From contig NZ_CP012334.1 in the NCBI RefSeq assembly GCF_001704295.1, forward strand, positions 1,624,084 through 1,688,083: a stretch of DNA of 64,000 nt, given 5' to 3'. Each line of letters begins with the position of its first letter. The stretch's first letter is position 1. Source of the DNA: Bordetella sp. H567 (GTDB lineage Bacteria > Pseudomonadota > Gammaproteobacteria > Burkholderiales > Burkholderiaceae_B). Under the pieces are notes generated by a model that was given only the letters and a program-made list of their open reading frames with translations, did not search any database and was not told the origin of the DNA. Shown here piece by piece: positions 1-7,898 of this stretch. The translations under genes were made by a program, and so were the position numbers.

Positions 1-585
1 GTGGAAGGCGAGGTAAAGACGCCGGGGCCGCTGCCCATCACTGATGTGCCCATGACCTTGCCGCAAGCCATCAACACGGCGGGCGGGGCGCTTGCTACGG
101 CGGATCGCAGCCGCGTCTACGTGACGCGTAACGGTCAAACGACACGCGTGGATTTGCCGATGCTTCAGCAGGCGGGGATCGATCCGACCGCCATCCTGCT
201 GCAGCCCAACGACATTGTTCGCGTCGTTCCGCGCGACGAGAACAAGGTCTATGTAATGGGAGAAGTAACGCAGCCCCTGGCGTTGACCATGCACGACGGC
301 GTACTGACGTTGGGCGATGCCTTGGGCGAGACCGGAGGTCCCAGTCAACTGACCAGCGAGCCCGCGGACATCTATGTCGTCCGCGCCCTGCCCAACGCAA
401 CACCGGAGGTATTCCGCCTGAACAGTGCATCGCCCCAGGCCATGGCAGTCGCCCAGAAGTTCCCGCTGCAGTCCAAGGACGTGGTCTTTGTCGACGCGGG
501 CAACCTGGTGCGGTGGAATCGCTTTATCTCGCTCTTGTTCCCCAGCGCGCAGACGGTCCAGACCGTGGACTCGGTGCGCAAATAG
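1..585 (+). CDS. Polysaccharide export outer-membrane protein (Wza-type), 3' part only
   Basis: This is the C-terminal 194 residues of a Wza/polysaccharide-export protein; the reading frame is open at the window edge, so the N-terminal signal, lipobox and poly-export domain lie upstream. Two SLBB-like segments can be seen, at about residues 1-65 and 80-150, with the pattern of a short sandwich followed by QPNDIVRV and LQSKDVVFV, the usual ends of SLBB domains. Wza-family proteins form the outer-membrane channel that carries exopolysaccharide or capsule out of the cell, working with the Wzc kinase encoded next. The GTG at position 1 is probably not the real start. The role is from family knowledge; which polysaccharide is exported cannot be told from this window. 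Confidence 0.85.
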   Translation: MEGEVKTPGPLPITDVPMTLPQAINTAGGALATADRSRVYVTRNGQTTRVDLPMLQQAGIDPTAILLQPNDIVRVVPRDENKVYVMGEVTQPLALTMHDGVLTLGDALGETGGPSQLTSEPADIYVVRALPNATPEVFRLNSASPQAMAVAQKFPLQSKDVVFVDAGNLVRWNRFISLLFPSAQTVQTVDSVRK

Positions 586-682
586 CAATCTCTTCCGCAC
601 GCGGCCCGCATGGTGTTGCGATGCGGGCCACGACGTGCCGGCCGTTGCCGGCGCGATGTTTCTTACTACTAGCGAGTCGACA

Positions 683-2941
683 ATGAAGCAGCCTCCTCTC
701 CAGCTGGAATACGCCAATGCCGGGGGTACACCCCCGGACACCCCGATGATGTCGTACGTGGACGTATTGCTGGCGAACCGTTTCATGATCATCGTCGTGA
801 CCCTGCTCGCGACGTTAGTCGGAGTGGCTTACTACCTCATCAGGCCACCCGTGTACCAGTCCGACATCGCGGTGCAGGTGGAAGAGGAGTTGCCGACGGG
901 ACAACGGACCAGCATGCTGGGCGACGTCTCGTCCATCTTCGACATCAAACAGGCGGCATCGGGCGAAATGGAAATCCTGCGTTCGCGCCTGGTGGTGGGG
1001 CATGCCGTGGACTATTACCAGCTCTATGTCCACGCCACGCCGGACTACTTTCCGGTCATCGGCCGCTGGCTGGCCAAGCGGCGTGAGAGCTTCGCGCTGC
1101 CGACCGCCGTCACCGACGCGATTCCAGGCGGCTGGGCCTGGGGTGGCGAGCGCATCCAGCTCAATCGCATCGATGTGCCGGACGACCTGATCGGCAAGAA
1201 GCTGCGCGTGGTGGCGCTGGGCGCCGGCGCCTACGAGCTGGTGGACCCGGTGCACGACCGGCGTTTCGAAGGCCGTGTCGGGCAGCTGGAGCGCTTTGAA
1301 GTGCCCGGCGGCGCGATCGAAATGCAGATCGACACGCTGCATGCCCGGCCGGAGACCAGCTTCACCGTGGTGCGCGAGTCGCGTCTGGAAGCGATCGAAT
1401 CGCTGCAGACGCGCATGGGCATCTTCGAACGGGGACGCCAGTCCAACGTCATCGGCGTGACGCTGCAGGGCCAGGATCCGGTGCTGACGGCGGCCGTGCT
1501 GAACGAAATCGGCCAGGAGTATGTGCGGCAGAACACCAACCGCAAAACCGCCCAGGCGGAAAAATCCCTGGCTTTCCTGGACCAGCAGCTGCCGGTGCTG
1601 AAAAAGCAGCTGGAAGAATCGGAGACCCGCTACAACGCCCTGCGCAATTCACGCGGGACCATCGACCTGACCGAGGAAGCCAAGCTGATCCTGGGCCAAT
1701 CGGTGGAAACGCAGAACAAGATCTTCGAACTGAAGGCCCGGCGTCAGGAACTGGTCACGCGCTTCGCGGCCTCGCATCCTAGCATCGCCGCCATCGACCG
1801 GCAGATCGCTTCGCTGACCGGCGACATGAACAAGCTGAACAGCAAGATCCGCGAACTCCCCGACCTGGAACAGGACGTCGTGCGCCTGACTCGCGACGTC
1901 AAGGTCAACACCGACTTGTACACGGGCCTGCTGAACAACGCGCAGCAACTGCGCATGATCCGCGCGGGCAAGGTCGGCAATGTCCGGGTGGTCGATACGG
2001 CCGTCGCGGCGGAAAAGCCGCTGAGCCCGAAGGCGCCTATCGCGCTGGGCGTGGCAGCGCTGGCCGGCCTGGTGCTTGGCGTGGTCGCGGCCTTCCTGCG
2101 CAACGCACTGTTCGGCGGACTGACGGACCCGGACGAGATCGAGCGCTATACCGGCCTGCCCGTGCTGGCGACGGTGCCCTACAGCGATCTGCAGGACCGG
2201 TTGTGGCGCCGCGCGCGCCGCAAGAATGCGCGCATCCCGGCACTGCTGGCGCAGAGCAACGGCAGTACGCCGCCCATTGAAAGCCTGCGCAGTTTCCGCA
2301 CCGTGCTGCAGGTGGCCATGCGCGATTCTTCCAACAACATCGTCGTGTTCACGGGGCCGCTGGCCGGCGTGGGCAAGTCCTTCCTGTCGGCCAACTTCGC
2401 CTTCATCCAGGCGGCGGTCGGTAAGCGGGTGCTGCTGATCGACGCCGACTTCCGCCGCGGTACGCTGAACCGCTACTTCGCCACGCCGGCCGAGAACGGC
2501 CTGTTCGAGGTGCTGGCGGGCACGGTGCCGCTGGAGGCGGTCACCAAGCGCAACATCATGAACGGCGTGGACTTCATCTCCACCGGCAGGGTCACCTTCG
2601 ATCCTTCCGAACTGCTGGCTTCCGAAGCCTTCGGCGAGTGCCTGCATGCGCTGGCGGCCGACTACGACATCGTGATCGTCGATACGGCGCCGGTGCTGTC
2701 CTCGTCCGACGCCGCGGTGGTGGGTGCGCATGCCGCGGCGGTCATGGTGGTGGTGCGGTCCGGCATGAACACGGTGGGCGAGATCCGGGAAACCAACAAG
2801 CGCCTGCAGCAGGCCGGCGCGCCGGTCGCGGGCGTGGTCTTCAATGGCCTGAAGCTGCAGTCCGAAGGCTGGGGCTATCGCTCCAAGTATGGTCCCTATC
2901 GATATTCGCGCGCGTCGTATTACGGCGAAAACCAGCCCTAG
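683..2941 (+). CDS. Wzc-type polysaccharide copolymerase / bacterial tyrosine autokinase
   Basis: A 752-residue inner-membrane protein that controls polysaccharide chain length and export. An N-terminal Wzz domain begins with a membrane segment at about residues 28-56, followed by a long periplasmic coiled-coil region and a second membrane segment at about 450-476. The cytoplasmic BY-kinase domain follows, with Walker A GPLAGVGKS near 557-565, Walker A' VLLIDADFR near 583 and Walker B IVIVDTAP near 663. The tail carries six tyrosines in its last 25 residues (YRSKYGPYRYSRASYYGE), the autophosphorylated cluster of this family. The start at 683 was chosen because the protein begins as family members do; no clear ribosome site precedes it, and an in-frame ATG at 656 is possible. 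It lies 97 bp after the export gene and 15 bp before the mutase homologue. Confidence 0.92.
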   Translation: MKQPPLQLEYANAGGTPPDTPMMSYVDVLLANRFMIIVVTLLATLVGVAYYLIRPPVYQSDIAVQVEEELPTGQRTSMLGDVSSIFDIKQAASGEMEILRSRLVVGHAVDYYQLYVHATPDYFPVIGRWLAKRRESFALPTAVTDAIPGGWAWGGERIQLNRIDVPDDLIGKKLRVVALGAGAYELVDPVHDRRFEGRVGQLERFEVPGGAIEMQIDTLHARPETSFTVVRESRLEAIESLQTRMGIFERGRQSNVIGVTLQGQDPVLTAAVLNEIGQEYVRQNTNRKTAQAEKSLAFLDQQLPVLKKQLEESETRYNALRNSRGTIDLTEEAKLILGQSVETQNKIFELKARRQELVTRFAASHPSIAAIDRQIASLTGDMNKLNSKIRELPDLEQDVVRLTRDVKVNTDLYTGLLNNAQQLRMIRAGKVGNVRVVDTAVAAEKPLSPKAPIALGVAALAGLVLGVVAAFLRNALFGGLTDPDEIERYTGLPVLATVPYSDLQDRLWRRARRKNARIPALLAQSNGSTPPIESLRSFRTVLQVAMRDSSNNIVVFTGPLAGVGKSFLSANFAFIQAAVGKRVLLIDADFRRGTLNRYFATPAENGLFEVLAGTVPLEAVTKRNIMNGVDFISTGRVTFDPSELLASEAFGECLHALAADYDIVIVDTAPVLSSSDAAVVGAHAAAVMVVVRSGMNTVGEIRETNKRLQQAGAPVAGVVFNGLKLQSEGWGYRSKYGPYRYSRASYYGENQP

Positions 2942-2956
2942 CCCATTGGAGACGTC

Positions 2957-4360
2957 ATGGATTCCCTGGGTGTTCCGGAATCGTCCGGATTCCCGCCGCA
3001 CGTCTTCCGCGCCGATGAGATACGTGGCCGCGTCGGCCACGACATCAACGCCCACTTCGCGCACGCGTTGGGGGTGGCGCTGGGGGGCTGGGCGGCCGAG
3101 CAGGGCCGGCGCGCCGTGGTCATCGGCAAGGACGCGCGGCTAAGCAGTGTCGAATTGGCTGCAGCGCTGCAGGCCGGCGTGCGCGAGTCCGGGATGGCGG
3201 TGATCGATATCGGCATGGCGACGACGCCGCTGACATGGTTCGCCGCGCGCCTGACGGATACGGGCACGGCGGTATCGGTGACCGGTGGCCACGACGACGA
3301 CGGCTACAACGGCTTCAAGCTCATGCTGGACGGCGATGTCGTGGGCCATGCGGGCTTGCACGCCCTGCGCGGGCGCATGCAGGCGCAGGCCAGCAGCGTT
3401 GCGCGTCCCGGTGCACGGACGCTGATCAGCGCCGCGCCCTGCTACGTGTCCAGGCTGGTCAGTGATATCCGCCTGGAACGCTCGCTGAAAGTGGCGCTGG
3501 ACTGCGGCCATGGCGTGGCCGGCAGCCTGGCACCCGATGCGCTGCGCGAACTGGGCTGCGAGGTCACCGAACTGGCCTGCGACATGACGGGTGCATACCC
3601 CGACGACGAGCCCAGGCCCGGCGAAGCGCGCTACCTGGCCGACCTCGCGGCGCGCCTGCGCTACAACGGCTGCGAGCTGGCGCTGTCGATCACCGGCGAC
3701 GGCGATCGCGTGACGGTGATCAGCAAGTCGGGAGCGCGCGTGTGCGCGGACCGCCTGCTGATCCTCTTCGCCCGCGACATCCTGGGCGCGGCTCAGGGCG
3801 GGGCGGTCGTCCACGACGTGAAAAGCAGCCGCAACCTCGCGCGCGAGATCCGCGCGCTGCGCGGCGCGTCGGTGGTCAGCCGGGGCGGCGATGCGCATAT
3901 CGGCGAAAAGATGCGCGAGACGGGGGCGCTGCTGGGCGGCGAAACGGGCGGCGGCATCCGCTTCAAGGACCGCTGGCTTGGCCATGGCGACGGCCTGTAC
4001 ACCGCGGCACGATTGTTGGAGCTGCTGTCGCGGCATCGAGATGCCTCGGCGGTGCTTGATGCCTTGCCGCAGTCCTGCGCCACGCCGGAGCTGCGCGTGG
4101 ACATGGCCGACGGCGAACAGCACCGCCTGGTCGAGGCGCTGCGCACGCGGGGCCGCTTCATGGGCGCGCGGGAAATCATCCACCTGGACGGCGTGCGCGT
4201 CGAATACGAGGACGGTTTTGGCCTGGCGCGCGCGGCCGCGGCGCAGCCCGCCGTCATGCTGCGGTTCGAGGGCGACAACGGTATCGCACTGTCGCGCATC
4301 CAGGAGGACTTCCGCCGACAGCTGCTTAGCGTGGCACCAGGATTGCGACTGCCTTTTTAA
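2957..4360 (+). CDS. Phosphomannomutase/phosphoglucomutase homologue with altered active-site motifs
   Basis: A 467-residue, full-length member of the alpha-D-phosphohexomutase family (ManB/AlgC type), which normally converts sugar-6-phosphate to sugar-1-phosphate for nucleotide-sugar synthesis. The four-domain fold is recognisable, including YNGFK at 117-121 and a family-like end VMLRFEGDN...IQEDFRRQLL. Every catalytic loop differs from the family pattern. The phosphoserine loop TGSHNP is TGGHDD (109-114), so the Ser is Gly111. The metal loop DGDGDR is TGDGDR (246-251). The sugar loop GEMSGH is GETGGG (328-333). The phosphate loop RASNTTP is RAAAAQP (425-431). The KTGH motif reads RGGD (309-312). 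The frame is intact and the protein is not truncated, so it looks maintained rather than decaying. It lies between the Wzc kinase and galE, probably in one transcript. Normal mutase activity is doubtful. Confidence 0.85.
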   Translation: MDSLGVPESSGFPPHVFRADEIRGRVGHDINAHFAHALGVALGGWAAEQGRRAVVIGKDARLSSVELAAALQAGVRESGMAVIDIGMATTPLTWFAARLTDTGTAVSVTGGHDDDGYNGFKLMLDGDVVGHAGLHALRGRMQAQASSVARPGARTLISAAPCYVSRLVSDIRLERSLKVALDCGHGVAGSLAPDALRELGCEVTELACDMTGAYPDDEPRPGEARYLADLAARLRYNGCELALSITGDGDRVTVISKSGARVCADRLLILFARDILGAAQGGAVVHDVKSSRNLAREIRALRGASVVSRGGDAHIGEKMRETGALLGGETGGGIRFKDRWLGHGDGLYTAARLLELLSRHRDASAVLDALPQSCATPELRVDMADGEQHRLVEALRTRGRFMGAREIIHLDGVRVEYEDGFGLARAAAAQPAVMLRFEGDNGIALSRIQEDFRRQLLSVAPGLRLPF

Positions 4361-4382
4361 CGTGTAGGGCAACGGAGCGGCA

Positions 4383-5420
4383 ATGACGACGCTATTGGTC
4401 ACCGGCGGGGCCGGCTACATCGGCAGCCATACCTTGATAGAGCTTATCGGGGCGGGATACCGCCCCATCATCATCGACAACCTGTGCAATGGCAGCCGTG
4501 CCGCCGTGCGCCGCGTCGAGCGCATCGCCGGTGCGCGGATCTCGTTCGTGGAAGGCGATATCCGCTCCGCGTCGCTGCTCGACACGCTGTTTTCGCTGCA
4601 GAAACGACAAGGGCATCCCATCGAGTGCGTGTTGCATCTGGCGGGCGTCAAGGCGGTGGGGGAGTCGGTTCGAGACCCTATCAAGTATTTCGACAACAAT
4701 GTCTCCGGGACGGTGGCGCTGCTGTCGGCGATGCGGGCGCACGGCGTTCGGCGGCTGGTCTTCAGTTCTTCCGCCACCGTGTACGGGGTGCCGCGCTTCC
4801 TGCCGTTCACCGAGGAACATCCGCTTCAGCCGACCAACCCGTATGGACGGTCCAAGTTGATCGTCGAGCAGATGCTGCAGGACGCCTGCGCCGCCGACCC
4901 CGACTTCAGCGCCGTGACCCTGCGCTATTTCAACCCGATTGGCGCGCATCCCAGCGGCTTGATCGGCGAGAATCCGCGCGACGTGCCCAACAACCTGTTC
5001 CCGTACATCACGCAGGTGGCGGTGGGCCGCCAGCCGCACTTGAAGGTCTTCGGCAACGACTACGACACCGAGGACGGCACGGGGGTGCGCGATTACCTTC
5101 ATGTCATGGACCTGGCCGCGGGGCATGTGCGCGCGGTCGATTATGCGCTGCGCCATGCCGGTTTTGTTGCCGTCAACCTGGGGACGGGGAAGGGTACCAG
5201 CGTGATGGAGCTGGTGCGCACTTTCGAGCGCGTCAATGGGCTGCGCATCCCCTGCCGGATCGAAGCCCGGCGCCCTGGGGATGTGGACCGGGTCTGGGCC
5301 GACCCCAGCCTGGCCCGCAGGCTATTGCGTTGGCAGACCTCCCACGGCGTGGAGAGCATGTGCAGGGATGGCTGGCGCTGGCAGCAGTCCAACCCGGAGG
5401 GCTACGGGGCGGTGCAGTGA
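4383..5420 (+). CDS. galE: UDP-glucose 4-epimerase
   Basis: A 345-residue extended short-chain dehydrogenase that interconverts UDP-glucose and UDP-galactose with tightly bound NAD. The N-terminal TGGAGYIGS matches the GxxGxxG dinucleotide loop, SSSATVYG carries the catalytic Ser/Thr, and YGRSK gives the catalytic Tyr and Lys of the YxxxK pair. The substrate region RYFNPIGAHPSG and the later DGTGVRDYLHVMDLA are typical of GalE rather than of dehydratases. Length fits the family (about 338). A GGAG-like ribosome site lies a few bases before the ATG, and only 22 bp separate it from the mutase homologue, so it is likely the last gene of the polysaccharide operon and supplies UDP-Gal for export or for LPS. 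Confidence 0.95.
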   Translation: MTTLLVTGGAGYIGSHTLIELIGAGYRPIIIDNLCNGSRAAVRRVERIAGARISFVEGDIRSASLLDTLFSLQKRQGHPIECVLHLAGVKAVGESVRDPIKYFDNNVSGTVALLSAMRAHGVRRLVFSSSATVYGVPRFLPFTEEHPLQPTNPYGRSKLIVEQMLQDACAADPDFSAVTLRYFNPIGAHPSGLIGENPRDVPNNLFPYITQVAVGRQPHLKVFGNDYDTEDGTGVRDYLHVMDLAAGHVRAVDYALRHAGFVAVNLGTGKGTSVMELVRTFERVNGLRIPCRIEARRPGDVDRVWADPSLARRLLRWQTSHGVESMCRDGWRWQQSNPEGYGAVQ

Positions 5421-5522
5421 CCGTATAACTGGGCACGGCGGTTGCTCTGGGTGAGCACTTACAACACAACATGGCGTCCCTCAGGCCGCCGGTAGCACGA
5501 CACCCCTGAATCGTCGCCCTCC

Positions 5523-6710
5523 ATGAGCTCACAGCCACGCGTGCCGTCCGTCAACACGACGACGGTGTCCGCCGCCGCCCCCACCGTTTCCGTCGCCGGC
5601 GCCGCAGCCGGCGAGACCGCCACGGCGATGCCGCCGCCGCGTGCCTTCGACCGGCGGCACGCGCCCTTGTCCGTCATCGCGGTGCTTGCGGTCGTGTTCG
5701 CCTTGCACCTGGCCAGCGACTTCATCATCCCGCTGGTCATTTCCATCATCCTGTCGTACGCGCTGGATACGCCCGTCACGTTCCTAAACCGCCGCGTTCG
5801 CTTGCCTCGCGCGGTGGCCGCGACCATCGTGGTGGTGGCGCTGCTCGCAGTCGTGGCCTTCGGCATTTCGTCGTTGCGCGGCCAGGTCATGTCCATCGTG
5901 GATAGCCTGCCGCAAACGGCGCAGAAAGTGTCGCGCTCCGTGGCAAGCTTCAATGCCGGCAACGGCTCGGTCCTGGAAAAGCTGCGCGCCGCCGCCAACG
6001 CGGTCAATGCCCCGGAGAAGCCGCGCTCCGATGGCGCACGGGTGGTGGTGACGCGGCCCGCCGACAAGCTGGACGAAATGCTGCTCGCGGGTTCCAAGGG
6101 CATCGCGCAGTTCCTCGGCCAGGCGCTCATGGTGATTTTCCTGGTGTTCTTCCTGCTGCTGTCGGGCGACACCTTCAAGCGCAAATTCGTCCACGTTTGC
6201 GGCCACAACCTGACCGAGAAAAAAATCAGCGTGCACATGCTGGACGAGATCCACCGCTCCATCCGGCTGTACATGATGATGATGGTGGTCACCAATGTCC
6301 TGCTGGGCCTGTTGACCTGGCTCGCCTTCCGCTGGATAGGCCTGCACAACGCCGGTACATGGGCCGTCGTCGCCGGCGCCCTGCACGTGGTCCCCTATTT
6401 CGGCCCGCTGCTGGTCGCCCTGTTCACCGGCGTCGCCGCGGTGGTGCAGTTCGGCGAATTGGGCACCGCGCTGCTGGTGGCCGGGGTGTCGCTGCTGATC
6501 GCGGCCCTGATCGGTTTCGTCATCCAAACCTGGATGACGGGCCGCATCGCCAAGATGAACCCCGTGGCGGTCTTCGTCATCCTGCTGCTGTTCACATGGG
6601 CCTGGGGCCTGTGGGGCACGCTGTTGTCCATTCCCATCGCGGTCATCGTGAAGGTTGTCGCGGACCACGTGGAAGGCTTCCAGGGCGTGGCGGAGTTCCT
6701 GGGCGAATAG
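5523..6710 (+). CDS. AI-2E family transporter (PerM-like permease)
   Basis: A 395-residue integral membrane protein of the UPF0118/AI-2E family. After a polar, Ala/Thr/Pro-rich N-terminus of about 45 residues there are hydrophobic segments near residues 50-90 and 95-120, a soluble loop of roughly 80 residues, and then several more helices. These include VVPYFGPLLVALFTGVAAVV and the C-terminal LLFTWAWGLWGTLLSIPIAV, which contains the family's W-G-x-x-G-xxx-S-x-P signature. Members are linked to export of autoinducer-2 or to Na+/H+ exchange; the true substrate here cannot be told from sequence. The gene stands about 100 bp after galE and is followed by a repeat element. Confidence 0.85.
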   Translation: MSSQPRVPSVNTTTVSAAAPTVSVAGAAAGETATAMPPPRAFDRRHAPLSVIAVLAVVFALHLASDFIIPLVISIILSYALDTPVTFLNRRVRLPRAVAATIVVVALLAVVAFGISSLRGQVMSIVDSLPQTAQKVSRSVASFNAGNGSVLEKLRAAANAVNAPEKPRSDGARVVVTRPADKLDEMLLAGSKGIAQFLGQALMVIFLVFFLLLSGDTFKRKFVHVCGHNLTEKKISVHMLDEIHRSIRLYMMMMVVTNVLLGLLTWLAFRWIGLHNAGTWAVVAGALHVVPYFGPLLVALFTGVAAVVQFGELGTALLVAGVSLLIAALIGFVIQTWMTGRIAKMNPVAVFVILLLFTWAWGLWGTLLSIPIAVIVKVVADHVEGFQGVAEFLGE

Positions 6711-6749
6711 TCCGGCACGTCGTATGCTTCAGCTGCCATTTACCCTGGC

Positions 6750-6838
6750 GGTTGTCCACAGCTTCTGTGGACAACCCTCTGGATAGTCTGCGAACAGCCC
6801 CGAAAAAACCTTGTATGACAAGGGCTTGCGCCCAGAGG
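6750..6838 (+). repeat. Dispersed 3' repeat element, copy 1
   Basis: About 90 bp shared with two elements at 9980-10060 and 10097-10175, which lie in the opposite orientation. The common core is tgtggacaaccct followed by ggatag, then an A-run and a second block ending near acaagggcttg. This copy starts with a perfect 11-bp inverted repeat with a 3-base loop (gttgtccacag / ctgtggacaac, 6751-6775). The ttgtccaca in it resembles a DnaA box. The element lies just 3' of the AI-2E permease gene, in the same orientation, and directly abuts the stop codon of the convergent sirtuin gene. Confidence 0.7.
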
Positions 6839-7741
6839 TCAAAATCCTCCCAGGCCGTGGGCACCGCCCTCCGGCCGTGCGCCGGCTTCCTCGTCCTTGG
6901 ACAAAAGCGGCAGCAGCGCGGCCAGGGTGTCGGCGCAAGGCTGTTCTATCTTCAGGGCCAGCAGCGGATCGGCCCGGGTACGGCCCAGGTTGATGGCGGC
7001 AACGGGCAGCCCCGCGCGGTCCGCGGCGGCGACGAAGCGGTAGCCCGAATACACCATCAGGGACGACCCCACCACCAGCACGGCGTCGGCATGGGCCAGG
7101 CCGTCATTGGCGCGCGCCACGCGATCGCGCGGCACGGTTTCGCCGAAGAACACCACGTCGGGCTTGAGGATGCCGCCGCAGACGGGACAGGGAGGCACCT
7201 GAAATCCGGAAAAGTCCAGTCCGTCCAGGTCGGCGTCGCCGTCCGGAGCGTCTGTGGCATCCAGGTCTAGCCAGTCGGGATTCAGCGATTCCAGTGACGC
7301 CTGCATGTGCGCGCGCGGCAGCATGTGCCCGCATTGGGTGCAGATGACGCGGTCCATGCGGCCGTGCAAGTCGACGACGTCGCGGCTGCCGGCTCTTTCG
7401 TGCAGGCCGTCGACGTTCTGCGTCACCAGGCACGAAAGCCGGCCCTGGCTTTCCAGCCGCGCCAGCGCCAGATGCGCCGCATTGGGCGCGACGTTGCCGA
7501 ACATGCGCCAGCCGATCATGCCGCGCGCCCAATAGCGCGAGCGCGACAGGGCGCTGCCCATGAAGGTGCTGAAGTTCATCGGCGGGCGGCGCTTCCACGC
7601 GCCCTCGCTGTCGCGGTAATCGGGGATGCCGGAACCGGTACTGCAGCCCGCACCCGTGAGCACGAACAGCCGCGGATGCGCCAGCACGAAATCCCGCAGG
7701 GCACCCGCCCCGCCGCCTACCATCGCCATATCAGAGTCCAT
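6839..7741 (-). CDS. Sir2-family NAD-dependent protein deacylase, SIRT4-like (class II)
   Basis: A 300-residue sirtuin that removes acyl groups from lysine using NAD+. The NAD loop GAGCSTGSGIPDYRD (31-44), TQNVDGLHERAGS (108-119) with catalytic His126 in LHGRMDR, and two CxxC zinc pairs (Cys134/137 and Cys185/188) are intact. GSSLMVYSGYRF and INLGRTRADPL match human SIRT4 rather than bacterial CobB, so this is class II, a group associated with unusual acyl or ADP-ribosyl activities. The start at 7741 is chosen because the open frame continues 56 codons further upstream only through a dispersed repeat; Met5 and Met7 are alternatives. It is not obviously co-transcribed with a partner. Confidence 0.9.
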   Translation of the reverse strand: MDSDMAMVGGGAGALRDFVLAHPRLFVLTGAGCSTGSGIPDYRDSEGAWKRRPPMNFSTFMGSALSRSRYWARGMIGWRMFGNVAPNAAHLALARLESQGRLSCLVTQNVDGLHERAGSRDVVDLHGRMDRVICTQCGHMLPRAHMQASLESLNPDWLDLDATDAPDGDADLDGLDFSGFQVPPCPVCGGILKPDVVFFGETVPRDRVARANDGLAHADAVLVVGSSLMVYSGYRFVAAADRAGLPVAAINLGRTRADPLLALKIEQPCADTLAALLPLLSKDEEAGARPEGGAHGLGGF

Positions 7742-7778
7742 CGCACATTGAACTAGCCGCGTCGAACCACCCACGCCG

Positions 7779-7893
7779 CATGAAACAGGTGTCGCCCGAT
7801 CGGGGACGCCGCGGATCCGGCTCCGCCGGTCCGCCAGCGTCGCCCCCCTTGAGGGGGGAAGCGCGCAGCGCTTCGGGGGGTGGGTCTCTCCAG
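7779..7893. repeat. Dispersed intergenic repeat (cccccttgaggggg type), copy 1
   Basis: About 115 bp lying between the sirtuin start and the cysE stop. It matches 57966-58066 closely: catgaaac, then ggacgccgcggatccggct, ccggtccgccagcgtcgcc, a cccccttgaggggg-type hairpin and gcgcagcgcttcgggg. The element contains several small palindromes (ggatcc, the cccccc/gggggg arms, agcgct). It holds no convincing gene; an in-frame extension of the sirtuin reading frame through it is a by-product of high GC. Confidence 0.7.
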
Positions 7894-7898
7894 GCCCT

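Noticed and set aside
425-682. In-frame upstream extension of the Wzc kinase reading frame, overlapping the export gene.
   Set aside because: It has no similarity to the family and overlaps the end of the export gene in another frame; the protein fits the family from 683.
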